This document shows, piece by piece, positions 34,413 through 46,430 of a stretch of 64,000 nucleotides of DNA; position 1 is the first letter of the stretch, and each line of letters begins with the position of its first letter. Position numbers and translations under genes: made by a program. The DNA comes from Gigaspora margarita. Lineage: Eukaryota; Glomeromycota; Glomeromycetes; Diversisporales; Gigasporaceae. Under the pieces are notes generated by a model. The model was not told where the DNA came from, did no database searches, and saw only the letters and a list, made by a program, of their open reading frames with translations. The stretch spans positions 248,325 to 312,324 of the forward strand of contig WTPW01000443.1 of the NCBI GenBank assembly GCA_009809945.1, in the 5' to 3' direction.

Positions 34413-36225
34413 TTAAATTTTTCTATTCACACATTTTCTTATGCATTCCACCAATATTACTCTGTAGAAGCCTTCTTGATATACATGCATTAATGCTCTG
34501 ATCACGTCATAAGTCTCTTTGGTGCTTGTTAGTAATAGCCAAAGATTTCCTATAGTTCTTTGCTTTACCAGGCCTCTTATGTAGTCCTGTTGTGCTCTGA
34601 TCCATTCTTGTCTTGTTTTATACAAGACGGCCATACAAAGATCTCGTAGTATTATAACAGCTCTAGTTTTGTCCTTAAGGTATGCCCAGGCAAGACTTAT
34701 TGCCCGTGCCTCTAACTCGAGCTATACATGTTCTAAAGCCCTGCAACAAGTTAGATGGTCTAGTGTTTCTGCCTCTTGATCTGAACATAAGATGCAGTAT
34801 AGGTCTGAGTAAATGTTTAGTTTTCTCTTGTACAATTTTGTTTTTGTAGGCAGTACTTGAAAAAGTCCCTTGATTTTTGTTACTAAGCTGTTAGGGAGCT
34901 GACAGAAATCAGGTGATTTTTTGGTGGGTGGGTGGGTTAGCCAATGTATCAGGTGTAATTCTGGCCGAAATTATCAAATTCCGGCCAAAATTATAAAAAA
35001 TTTTTTAATTAAAATTATAAATTTATATATAAATTTAATATTAAATAACATTTGATCTACTGAACCAATTTAGATGATTTAACTACCAAAATGATCCTCT
35101 CAAAGAGAGGATTCTAACAAATCTACAATCATTAAATTCCAATCACTAGATCGTAATATCGATATAGATTTGTATTACTATAAATATTATATAATATTTT
35201 AATATACTATATAATATTAAATAAATCTAGATTGATCTTACGATCTAGTAATTGGATTTTAATAGTTTTGGGCTTGTTAGAATCCTCTCTTTGAGATGAT
35301 CATTTTGGTAGTTAAATCATCTAAAATGGTTGAGTAGATCAAAAGTGACATAATATCAAAGTTTTTTTATTAATTAATATATAAATTTTTTGCGCAATTT
35401 GATTGGCTAATAAGGTGTCAGGTGTGGGTGAGTGGGGTAGCCCCTTAAAAGATGGAAATCACCTGATTTATGACAGCTCTCTTACTTGTATCTTCTGATT
35501 TGCACTTTGGACCTTTGATTTCCTTCAGACTTTCCTAGCAAAAGAACCAGTTCGTTTCTTTTTCTGGATCTTTGTCTTTGTAGCGTCCATTCTTCTTCGA
35601 TAGATACCATTCAGCTTCTATGTATTGCTGTTGAACTTCTAGTATGAACTTCCTAGGTGGAACCTTAATTATGTTTTCTTTCTACTTCAAGTTACAACAC
35701 TAATTTTGGGTTGTTTAAAAGAAAGAATCCAACTAGTATCACATAATGCCTCTTCTTTTGCTAATTTGTTTGCCTCTTCATTTTAGTTAATACCTGCATG
35801 TGCTCTGACTTTGCAAAGTTTGATTTTAAGTCTCTTATATTGAACTATTTCTACTATTTTGTCTAGGACTACTCTATTTCTATACTTAAGCATATCTTTA
35901 AAATCTGTGTCATACATATAACTATTTATACTATTAATTGATACTAAAGAGTCCGTCTTTATTACTATATTAGCATCTGCCTTGGTCGCTAGCAGTGCAT
36001 ACAGAATTGCAATTAGTTTGGGTCTTGTGGAAGAAGGCCAGTGGGTTACTCCAACTTTTCCTGCTATAAACCTCATATTTTCCTCATTAACCACCTAAAT
36101 CCATCCTGCACCCATTTTGTCAATTCTACTTTTCTCCTCTCAGCTGTATTCAAGATCTGCCTGTATAAAAACAATAGTCCTCCTAGTTCTCTATTATATT
36201 CTTTTCCAGGTTTTTTAAAATGAGG
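34413..36225 (-). pseudogene. LINE-C RNase H and C-terminal zinc motif (decayed, MITE inserted)
   Basis: RNase H reads THWPSSTRPKLIAILYALLA (catalytic Glu position occupied by Lys in RPKL), IVIKTDSLVSIN (Asp) and KVRAHAGIN at the 3' side, near 36030-35785. A TAG precedes VVNEEN where GWIQ would be expected. Past the MITE, LPNSLVTKIKGLFQVL leads to YCILC...HLTCC near 34800-34745 and a C-terminal stretch to 34413. Confidence 0.78.
34900..35476. mobile_element. 565-bp fold-back MITE inserted in LINE-C
   Basis: Element 34906-35470 starts AAATCAGGTGATTT and ends AAATCACCTGATTTA; TGACAG flanks both sides. It contains a complete copy of repeat family P as a long palindrome at about 35036-35370 (GATGATTTAACTACCAAAAT against ATTTTGGTAGTTAAATCATC), apparently a nested insertion. 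Confidence 0.82.
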
Positions 36226-36919
36226 TTTTTGACCTTTTCTGTGAAATTTTGTAACTTGACTAACTCATGTTCTGCACTATCTATTTCTTTTAGTTGAAGT
36301 AACGGACATTCTTGCACTGGAGTCAAGTGGTACTTAGGCTTGTCTTTAAGCAGTATTGTAGAAAAGTTTGTTATCTAGTTATTCTCTCTTTTTGTAATTT
36401 CTACTGCTGCACCTCTAATAAGATTTCTGTTACAGTTAATAGTTACAATTTATACATTTTATCAAAATATACTTGTCTCCTTGTATGTGCATTTCTGTTC
36501 AATATTTGATAAGAGCTGACTTTTCTAGTAGTTTAATAACCCTGCCAAGGTGCTACTTCCTCATATTCTTTTGTGTAAACCATATCAACCATTTATGTCT
36601 GTTATCTGATGTAACATTCTCACAATGTGGTTGAAATGCAGAGATATTTATGTCATTGCTAAAAAGGTCTTTTTTGATTTTACAACTTGTTGCGTCATTA
36701 ATTAGGGTCTCTTCTATTTTCCGGAACCAAAGGGAACTTTTCCTCTACAATTTGTACCCCGAGCTGTCTTTACCTACTGCCATGTTAATAGATTCCTACT
36801 ACTTTGATTCAGTAGTTGTTCAACAAAAAAGAGCTCCAAATTTACATGTGTCTGTTTATTTTGCTTTTCTAATCTGCTGTCTAGCATGCTGATAATAGTG
36901 GGCCATTTCCTTGTAGATG

Positions 36920-38748
36920 CTAGCTACCTTTTGTTATATCAAAAATTAGATCCAAATTCTTATATTGTTCTATTGTATTTACTGCAACATTGCTATGCCA
37001 AACTCTCTCATCTAGCTTAACTTCTTTATGTTGCCATATGTCCTGTGTTATGCATTTCCTAAGGATTCCCTGTCTTATCCGTATTTTGGTTATCTGCTCA
37101 ACCTGACCTGTGCTATTTAGTCTTTTTAGTAGTAAAACTGCCTGTTTTGTGAGCAGTGAACTGGCTAGAGGTTTAACACTTAAGGCCCCTTTTTGTGTTA
37201 ATGTATTATTTGGTGCAGTTCTTATGATTCCTAATTTTCTTTTAAAAAGATTTAGTACTGGTTGGTGAATTTTTCTGAGTTCCTTTTCTGTTAAGGTGAG
37301 GACTTGTAAGACATACTCAATTTTAGGTAGCAAGACTTAGTAGTTGATATGCATTAACTAATTAGAGGTAACCTATTTTTTGTTCAGCGTGTGTACAAAA
37401 AGTAAAATAACTTTTTTGACCTTCTTTTTGATGTTTGGTAAACTTCACGTTGTACTTAAATAGGTACACAAAAATTTGATGTCACTGATTCTCTTTTTTG
37501 CTATTATTTGTGTGTCTCCAAAAGAATAGCTTTTCTATATTTGATTTTTCTGAGTTTAATACTACTAGTTTCGACTTGGCCCCGTTTACTATAATTCCAT
37601 TTAGCTGATAAAACTCATTAGCTAGACTTAATATTTGGGTGAGCTGCTCTTTACTAGATGCTATCCAAGTCGTATCATCAGTGTACATTATTACTGCTTG
37701 TCTTGCTTCTGCCACTCCCTCTAGATCTAGCCTTTCCTTTTCCTCTCTATTAATCTAAACTGTATAACCAAAAGCTTTTTCTTTTTGTATATGTTGGTCA
37801 ATTCCTTTATTTGTACCTATTTCATCTATCAGTCCATGACTTGTTATGACTCTCAATTTCCTTTCCTCGAAGAGGTTTAAGATAAAGTTAGCAGTTACAA
37901 TAGAGATCTTGATCCTTTCCAAGGCCCTTGTGAGCATCTTCAAATTTACTGAATCGAATACCTTTTCATATCTTGAAAAAGGATCCAAAGATCTTGCTTT
38001 TTTTTCTCTGTTTCTTCCATAATTGTGTTTAGTATGTGTATAGTTTCTTTTGTAGAATTACCTAGCAAGCTAGCAAAATTTGGTTCTTGCAAAATGTTCC
38101 TTCTTTTTAAAATTTTGCTTAGTCTTTTGAACAGAACTTTTGTGGTACACTTTCTAAAGACCTTGAAAAGTGTTATCAGTCTTGTTTTATCCAAGTTATA
38201 TTTCCAGTCTTTGTCCTTTGGTATTAGGTATATAAGAGCTGTTTTCTATTTGAAAGAACCTTTTTCTAATTTTAGACACAAATCTGCAAAGTTCTTAAAA
38301 ATAATTTGTGCCTTCGGGCCCACTTGTTTTATAAAGAAGTAATGTATTGAAGAGGATCCCAGTACTGAGTTTGTTTTGCTCTCTTGCAATACCTGGTTCA
38401 TTTCTCTATTGTTATTAGTTCGTTAAGAGCATTATACTAGTGCTCTTCTATTTTAACAGAAGGAAAGTATTTCTTATCCCACCTGCCATTTGAGATGTTA
38501 TTTTCTACACCCTCTTGGTAAAATTGCTTTTGAAAGAAGTCTCTTGTTAGCTTCCTGACTTTCTCTGGTTCTGTTGCTAAAGACATCTGATCATCTTTTT
38601 TAACAAGCAGGCAGTCCAATGTTACTTTATTGAAGGGTCTCTTCAAAAAACTTGTTAATATTTTCTTTTGTTCTGAAATGATCATCTCTGCACACCTTTG
38701 AACAGAGCCTTTAATTTCTGTGCTTTTGGCTCTTTCACTTTTAGTCAT
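36920..38748 (-). pseudogene. LINE-C reverse transcriptase (decayed)
   Basis: Fingers include LFKRLSKILKRRNIL and NFASLLGNSTKETIHILN (38100-38020). FQDMKRYEK-like sequence then VFDSVNLKML near 37955 is motif A. NKGIDQ near 37800 is motif B, damaged. MYTDDTTWIA near 37685 is the intact YxDD box; GIIVNGAKSKLVVLN follows. The thumb is at 37333-36920 (RKLGIIRTAPNNTL). Stops and shifts separate the parts. Confidence 0.87.
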
Positions 38749-39299
38749 TAACTTCCCTTCTAGTACCTTATGCTATGTGTATGCCTTTGTTAACCAGCCT
38801 TCCAACTCTTCTCTACTGTGAGGAATTTTGTTGACTTTTGTTTTTGCGAGATGGTTTATATGCCTAATTTGGTTATTCTATACTTCTACTAGCAGGTACT
38901 TTAACTAATCCTGTTCTGTTTCACTTCACATATTAATTTCTTTAAAGCTATTGCTGCTTTTGCTATAGCTGTTTTCTGTCATTTTGTCTCTACTGTCTTC
39001 TTTATTTGGAGACATGGTACTGTTTTATTTGCTATGGCTAGAATAGCAGTTTCTATATTCTCCCAAGTCTGGTTGAGGACTTCATTTAGGTGGGTAAGGT
39101 CTTCTTTGTTAGGGTTAAAAATTGCATTTCTAATACTTTTTGCATTTTTCTGTCTAACTTCTTCCAGAGCACTATTTGATATTCTTCTCATTTTTCTGGG
39201 GTCATCAAATTTAATTTCTATTGTAAAGTTGAGCATGCACTTTGAATACTTTAATCTGACCCCTTGCCAGAGTGAATTTTTTTAAGTCAAACTTGTGCC

Positions 39300-40158
39300 A
39301 CAGGTAGTTTGTAGCTACTGCCTATTATTACTGAGAGTTTTTGAATTTTAGCACAAGTGACCTTTCTAAGGAGACCTTATGATAGCCATATTTGGTCAAT
39401 TCTCATAGCAGTTTCATTATTGCTCCAGGTAAATTCCTTAGTTTGAGGATTTAATTTTCTGTATATGTTTTCAAACTTGTTCTGTATTAGCCAGTTGTGA
39501 AGCAGGAGTTTTTTGTACAATGCTTTGGCCTTTAAATAATCTAATTTTGGGTCACTTGTAGAGTTAAAATCTCCCATAACAATGATTTGTTTATTTTACT
39601 GATGTTCTTTTTTAATTTTTTTCAATATTTTCTTTGATTGACTTTGCTATCTCCTTGTTGTTTGGGGGAGGTATACACTAATTACAATGAAGTCATTATG
39701 CTTTAGAAAAAAGTGAACTACTAATAGAAACTTGTTTGGTCTACCTATTTTTCTAATATAAGGTCTTTTCATACTAGTTTACCTACTCTGGATCCTTTGT
39801 GCTTAGATATGGATGCATTAGTCCATATGCCTTTGTAATCTGCTTCTTCTTTCAACAAATAATTTTCTTCTATTTTTTGAATATTTGTTTCTGAGATACT
39901 GATTAAATTAAGATTGTTTTCTTTTGCTCATTGTATTAGAATATCTAATCTATATCCATGTGTTCTAAGTCCATTTATATTGTGCATTGCTATATTAATT
40001 TCTATATCCTGTACTGTATGATTGTTTTTTGGTTGTGTGCACTTATTTTCTTTGGGCGGCTCTATATATGCACTTGGATAGGCCCCCATTTCATTGAAGT
40101 GCCCATAGCAACTGTTAGAAATGATATGGGCATACAGCCTCTTTCTGATTACTCTCAA
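39300..40158 (-). pseudogene. LINE-C AP-endonuclease domain (decayed)
   Basis: INIAMHNINGLRTHGYRLDI near 40005-39940 is the N-terminal Asn motif; MGDFNSTSDPKLDYLKAKAL at 39577 carries the catalytic Asp/Asn; ETAMRIDQIWLS lies near 39410-39380. The middle region with the Glu motif contains NIQKIEENYL-like sequence near 39870 and stops. Confidence 0.83.
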
Positions 40159-40197
40159 TTATCTCTAATCTATTCATAATATTACACAGGAGATCCA

Positions 40198-41390
40198 TCA
40201 TTGATTTTTATTAGGCTTTGTGTGCCCTGTATGGTTAAATAGGTTTTCTTTAATATTGGACCTGTTGTTACCAAATTGCAAATTGTCTGCTGTCCACTTG
40301 TTCATTATGTCTTTTCCCTTACTGACTGCATGACTACTGGTTGAATATTTTCTTTGTCTGGTTTGTGAGCAGCCAATGGTATTTTCACCGATTTCTTTAT
40401 GTGTTCTTTTCTTGGATAAATGGTGCAACTACTTTCGTTTAAATCTTTAGCCCATTCTAGCTTTGTGTAGTAGTAGTAAATTGCTTTTCTCGCTGCCTCA
40501 TGACGTTCTTTGTCTGACGAGAAGTAAACAGTAACCACTTTTCATTGGTTACCATTCCTATTCGAAGAGATATATACTGCTCTTGCATTAATACTTTTTA
40601 GTTGTGGGAGCAAAGTTACTTCTGCTACTATTTTAGGTACATTTTTAACTATTATTTTATTTTTGCTACGTTCTATTAAAGTTTTTTTGTCAAATTCTTC
40701 CTGTGTTACTCTTATCATCTTTCCTTTCTTGTAGTGTATTGCCCATGCTACTATAAGTTCCTCCCTTCTTCTGGAGTTCTTGGTCTCGATTTTGATTAGT
40801 ACTGCATTAGACTTTTTATTTTCAAGAAACCTTTTAATTAAAGCACTTCCGTAGAAGCTTAAATTTTTCTGAATCACTCTTGCACTTGTTTTTTGGCATG
40901 TCCCATAGTGTGAGTTTTAATTTGGATCTTCCTAATGAAATAGGTTTGCTCGGAGCTGCGTGTATCTCTGGATAAGATGAGTTTAGGGGTTTCATTTGCT
41001 CTTTCGTAATTTCAGTTGTGGAAGCTTGCATTTTCTAAGCATTAATACTTATAAAGGCTTTGTGTTGTCCTCATAATAATCTAAACTTTCTGTTTTGTCC
41101 TTTTTTTGCAATATACTCTTTTCTTTGGGAGTAGTTGTTCCATTTTCATTAAAGACTGTAGGTTTATTACTTTTGGTGTTTTCTTTATTAGAACCTTTAG
41201 GGTTTTTAAAGTATTCCTTTAGAAACCTTTTTATCTGTTGTTGCATTTCTAGGTTACCATAATTTATTGTGAATATTTCTGTAAGGATAAGTGTCAGCCT
41301 TTTGCTTATGTCTTTATTTATATTATGTCTAACAATATTTAGAAAGAAATTTTTTTGGTTGCTATTTTCTCCTTTATTTGCAGCCTGCAC
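40198..41390 (-). pseudogene. LINE-C ORF1 (gag-like), fragmented
   Basis: Open pieces at 41390-41049, 41031-40834, 40877-40542, 40538-40305 and 40428-40198. The last includes MVTVYFSSDKERHEAARKAI. Charged, Lys-rich, no catalytic motif; position upstream of the endonuclease supports ORF1. Identity is inferred from position. Confidence 0.6.
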
Positions 41391-41640
41391 ATATTGATTC
41401 TAGTTATATACTTCTAAGGCTGAGCGAATAATAAATACTGTTTCAGGTTGTATAATATTTAAAACTTTGCCACTTCTTTGTCTTGTAGTATAAATGGTTT
41501 TTGCTGCTGTAGGATCTCTGTAATCTCATGTTTCTGTTTACTGAATAAGCCTTGGTACGCTGTTAGATGTTCTATTGTGTTCTATGCAGGTTTTTCTTTT
41601 TAGTTTATGCACCAACTAATTAGTTCTTAAGGTAACGTAT

Positions 41641-42005
41641 TTGCTATTTGTTGTTGTTATTGTTTATTTGTTTGTTTACTTATTTTGACATTACATGTTT
41701 GGCGTAATATTAGAGAATTTGCAATACAGGCTATACTCTGTTTCCCCAAAGTTAAGAGAAAATTTTTTAAAAAATAGTGTTTCGAGTAGTAGCCTCTTAA
41801 GGAGCTGTATTACTGAAATTTTGCTTTAGTAAGCTAAAGGTAATTTTTTGTGTTGCAAATATTTTGTTATCTGCCCCAGATATGCTTCTTATTGCAAAAG
41901 TACTCTTCTGATATTACTTTCTGTTTTGCTATAATGGAAATTCAGATCAGTGAAAAGAGTTTTTCTTTTTTTTCATTTTGAATATTTATATATATCTATA
42001 CTATT
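41641..42005. other. No gene recognised
   Basis: Possibly the 5' region of LINE-C; no reading frame. Confidence 0.4.
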
Positions 42006-43035
42006 AAATCTTTATGATGTGTCTGCATTAAAAACATTCTGATTGGCTTGCTTATGCATACACACAAACATGAAATATTGTCAAGAAAACCGGGATTTGG
42101 AATTTTTTTTTTGCCTTACGTTGTCACGAGATAAATTGATCTCTCCGAAGCTAAAAGTTTAATTGCGCTGTAAATCCCATGAATAAATAATCAAGGAGCC
42201 ACAAATATTAAGGCTAAGTAATATTCACTAAAATATGACTCATGTAATAACCACAAATAATCAAAAAGCCACAAATATCAAAAATAAGTCATATTTGCTA
42301 AAATATGACTTATGTGGTTGCTGCAATATGGTAAATCTCTGATGTGCTCACATTAAAAATGTTCTGATTGTCTTGCTTATGCACACATACAAACATTATT
42401 GTTGTCAAGAAAACTGGATTAGGGTTTTTTTTTGCCTTATGTTGTCATGAGATAAATTGATCTCTCCGAAGTTAAAGTTTAATTGTGCTGCAAATCCCGT
42501 GAGTAAGTTTAATTGCGCTATAAATCCTGTGAATAAATAATCAAGGAGCCACAAATATCAAGGCTAAGTAATATTCACTAAAATATGACTCATGTGATGA
42601 TCGCAAATAATCAAAAAGCCACAAATATCAAGGCTAAGTAATATTCGCTAAAATATAAATTATGTGGTAGCCGCAATATAGTAAATCTCTGATGTGCCCA
42701 TATTAAAAACTTTCTGATTGTCTTACTTATGCACACACACAAACATAATTGTTGTCAAGAAAACCGGATTGGGCATTTTTTTTTGCCTTATGTTGTTATG
42801 AGATAAATTGATCTCTCTGAAGTTAAAAGTTTAATTGCACTGTAAATCCTGTGAATAAGTTTAATTGCGCTATAAATCCTGTGAATAAATAATCAAGGAG
42901 CCACAAATATTAAGGCTGAATAATATTCACCAAAACATGACTCATGTAGTGATCACAATTAATCAAAAAGCTACAAATATCAAGGCTAAGTAATATTCGC
43001 TAAAATATAACTTATGTGGTGGCTGCAATATGGTA
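42006..43035. repeat. Tandem repeat, three units of about 320-350 bp
   Basis: Each unit starts near GATGTGTCTGCATTAAAAAC (about 42015, 42338, 42690), has a poly(T) then GCCTTATGTTGTCATGAGAT, then two copies of a sub-repeat AATCAAGGAGCCACAAATAT. Units differ at scattered sites. Confidence 0.85.
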
Positions 43036-43111
43036 CAGTAATAATTATTTTTACTGCACATCCATAAGGACGTGCAAGAATGCTAATATATATTAAAATT
43101 TATATATATAA

Positions 43112-43248
43112 TAATACAAAACCTTAGTGATCTTGTGATCCTGTAATTAGATTTAATGATTTTGAACTTGTTAGAATCGTCTCATTGAGATGAACATTTT
43201 GGTAGTAAAAACATCCAAAACGGACTAGTAAATCAAGAGTTATTTAAA
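43112..43248. repeat. Inverted-repeat family P, right arm
   Basis: Reverse complement of 33716-33860: GTGATCCTGTAATTAGATTT, GAACATTTTGGTAGT, CCAAAACGGACTAGTA. Together the two arms bracket LINE-C and the 42-kb tandem repeat. Confidence 0.8.
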
Positions 43249-43359
43249 ATTATATATATTTATATAATATATTATAAATATTAGTTGTTATATTAACCAA
43301 TCAGAATTGAGACTAGGGTGATCACACTATACATGAATGGGGTGGCTATTAAGTAAAAA

Positions 43360-43590
43360 ATATTACATGATAAATGGCATGCTTCTTACATTCAGGATTA
43401 TTAACTATTGGAATTTTATCATTTTAGGATTAATAATTATCGGGACTCTATTGTTTGGGATTATAGATTATCGAAACCTTTTTTCCTGGATTTCAGTTTT
43501 CTAAAAATCAATCTTTTGGGATAATAACTTGTCAGTATTAAGCTCACAGGATTTAGACCTGTCAGGATTTTGCACTAGACCTATATAAAG
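43360..43590. repeat. Dispersed repeat R, copy 2 (inverted relative to copy 1)
   Basis: GATAAATGGCATGCTTC followed by ATTCAGGATTATTAACT and TTTTTTCCTGGATTTCAGTT, matching 18600-18890 in reverse complement. Confidence 0.65.
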
Positions 43591-44398
43591 AGAATTAACT
43601 TATTCACTAGGTTAATAATGGTGATAATAGTAGCTAATAAGAAAAATAATAAGAGCATTATATATAATATAAATACAAACTAGGAATCAGAAACTGATAT
43701 GAGTCCAGAGTATAAAAAATCTAAATTTTAATTAACTTTTATTTTTATTTTTTGGATATAATAATTTTGTGACCTGTACCAGGTTATTTAGCACTTAGAA
43801 GAAATTGTTTGCAATTTATACAAGAGTAATTTCCTTTTTAATGTAATTGATTACTAAATTTTTGAAAAGTTTATGGGTTGTTTTTGGGTAAGTTTTATTA
43901 TATATACAAAAACAATTGTAAAAATATGTATTGTAGCACAAAGTGCTATGCGTAGTATGTGAATAGATAGCAAGATAAGAAGAAATATGCTGCTTACTGC
44001 TCAATTTTTTTCACTAGTCAAACAAAATGTCTTTATATAACAAATTGTAGCCTGTATATTTTTTTTAATTACTGAAATTATAAAATCTGATATAAATCTA
44101 TCCAAATATTGCTTTAGTATCTGGGTTTACTAATTTTTTTCCAACTAACCATTGGACAAGCAATTCTTATATGAGCCAGATTGGTGATGCACTAATCAGA
44201 CCAAGTAATTTGTAACAATTAAAAAATTTTAATAATAATAATTGCAAGTTTTGATAAAATAAACAATACTATTTTTTAACTATATATTCTTTTACTTTAT
44301 AATGTTTAAAATTATAATCTTCAAAATTTTTTACAGATTAAAATAATAATATTTTGTTAAAATTCTAATATAAAAATATGCATATAAAAAATATTGGC
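43591..44398. other. No gene recognised
   Basis: AT-rich spacer; the 62-residue frame at 43816-44004 (- strand) has no recognisable content. Confidence 0.5.
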
Positions 44399-45177
44399 CT
44401 TAAAAGTAGCATAGGGGACATTTGAATCTGATAACTTATGGGATCGATATTACACAAGTATTTATATAGTGTAGTATTGTAAAACCCAAATTTTCTAGTC
44501 TAAGCAAACTTAAAAAATATTAATATTAGTGCAACACTTTACTAGTAAACCAGTTTTGTAGCAAGCATCTCTTCAAGAAATCCAGTTGCATCATGTTGCA
44601 TCACGCGAATAAAAGGTAGATCTATTGTAAGTTGAAGTACTATCTACCATAGAGTAAAAGGTAATAAAAATATATTGTACTGCTTAATTCATGAAGCTTA
44701 ATGTTATTTTTCATTTTTTTATTTTTATTTAAATAATCAACTTGTTTATTTTATTTGTAGGTTTTTGTAGACTGTTTTTTGAAAGTTATTTGTTTTTTAG
44801 AAGATGTTTGATTCAATATAAGTTGTTTTATATATATGATAATATAGCTTTGTTAATTATATAAAATTTTAAAAAATTAATAAAGGGCGTATAATTTGTT
44901 ATCAGAAACTTTTTTATTAAGTTCTTGCATTTGTAAGTCATATTATAATTCAGATGAATAGTTTTATTCTTTACAACATGAAGTTATTAATATTATAAAA
45001 GAAATTGTAATACTTGAATTGCGCCTGTTGATTGGTTGGGTTGTTTAATTATTATCTATCTGTTTTCATGAAACACATATTATGTGGTTTAAACTCAGTT
45101 TTATGATTGATCAACTACCTTATAATCAAACCTGTGCATTTTCAAAAAATGAAAAAGTCTCCTATGCTCTTAAAAGT
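44399..45177. mobile_element. 761-bp MULE-like non-autonomous element
   Basis: Element 44408-45168 starts AGCATAGGGGACATTTGAAT and ends AAAAAGTCTCCTATGCT; CTTAAAAGT flanks both sides as a perfect 9-bp duplication. A 9-bp TSD is the hallmark of Mutator-like elements. No transposase. Confidence 0.83.
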
Positions 45178-45649
45178 ATAAAAATAAATCAAATAAATAC
45201 AAATTCAGTGTATAGTTCTAGTTGACTTAGTAGTCTATATATATAAATAATTATTTTAATATATAAAATAGTAGTTTTCCAGATATTAGATAATAATTCA
45301 ATATAAAATACAAGCATGTAAATTTTAAGAAAAATGTAAAAAAAATATTTAAATAAGTAATATATTTTTAATAAGTTTATATTAATTACAATATATAAAC
45401 TTTAATTTTTAGTTGATTATGTCAACTAAAGTCATATCAAAATATCAACTTGACTAAGTCTAGAAAATTTTTATCAACTATAAACACTATTTACAATTTA
45501 ATTTAGTATATAAATATAATGAACATCTATAATTTAAGTTTATAGATACTTACTATTCAACATAACACATATTTCTATGCTCAAAATAGAAACTTGGCTT
45601 ATTAAATAGATCAAATACTCTACATACTCTTCTGATATTTTTATATATA

Positions 45650-45845
45650 CACAAATCTAGATGAGCCTTGGCCACTCTGGTAGGTTTAGGCTGCAGATAA
45701 GTATTGTAGTTTACTTNAGTATATGTCTGANNTTTTATTCTTAGNATTAGATTTAAAAAATGAAAGTTTTTCNAGTATTGTAAAAAGTTTCAATTAAATT
45801 TAATAAAGATAAGAGCAAGGTCTCACCTTAAACATTAAAAAATAT
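45650..45845 (+). mobile_element. LINE-B 3' end fragment
   Basis: ACAAATCTAGATGAGCCTTG and TAATAAAGATAAGAGCAAGG match the - strand 3' UTR of LINE-B (5200-5025 region). It contains Ns like the LINE-B body. A 5'-truncated insertion in + orientation. Confidence 0.75.
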
Positions 45846-45889
45846 ATATATATATTTACTATTCAAGTATATATATATTTATTTTGTCT

Positions 45890-46060
45890 AAAATTTATAT
45901 ACAATTACTCAACTATTATAAATTTATATTTAGCTTATGTATAAAAATCAAAATTATGCTATTTTCAAATTTACAAACTCAACTATTATAATTTACATTT
46001 TAGCTTATGTATAAAAATCAAAATTATACTGTTTTCAAATTTACAAAAATTCTATTCTAA
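45890..46060. repeat. Tandem duplication, two copies of about 80 bp
   Basis: ACTCAACTATTATAA followed by TTAGCTTATGTATAAAAATC and TTTTCAAATTTACAAA occurs twice in a row. Confidence 0.85.
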
Positions 46061-46430
46061 TATATATTTATATAAGTTATACATAACTTGATACTTCTTA
46101 CTTNGTCACTTAAACTCCCAACTCTTTATAGTAAAATTCTTGTTACAAGAAACAATTTTATTTATGTGTACAGCCTTACTGGTATTATTTTTAATTTATT
46201 ATTAACTTATATTATTTTTAAATTATTAATTAACAAATTTTCTTAAAAAAATTATCTTTTTAAAATTATTCTTTTATTTAATTAAATTAATTTTTAAATT
46301 ATTATTTTAACTTACTATATTATATCTACTATACCAAATTTAACTATTAAATTTATATTTAAATCTAATTATTATATCATATTATAAATCTAACTATTGT
46401 GCCTATACCTAAATCTAATGACTATACTTG
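46061..46430. repeat. AT-only low-complexity sequence with short degenerate repeats
   Basis: Repeated ATTATTTTTAAATT and AATCTAACTATT words leading into the TPR array. Confidence 0.6.

Larger units (their letters stand above)
34166..41640 (-). mobile_element. LINE-C: decayed APE/RT/RNase H non-LTR retrotransposon
   Basis: On the - strand, from about 41.6 kb to a poly(A)-like end at 34167-34175, the order is ORF1-like pieces, AP endonuclease, RT, RNase H and a C-terminal CxxC...HxxxC motif. Codon use is less AT-rich than in LINE-A and LINE-B, and the RT differs, so this is a separate family. A 565-bp MITE (34906-35470) interrupts the region between RNase H and the zinc motif. The exact 5' end and target duplication were not resolved. 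Confidence 0.85.

Noticed and set aside
36312..40179. + strand frames within LINE-C
   Set aside because: They lie opposite recognised LINE-C domains and have no content of their own.
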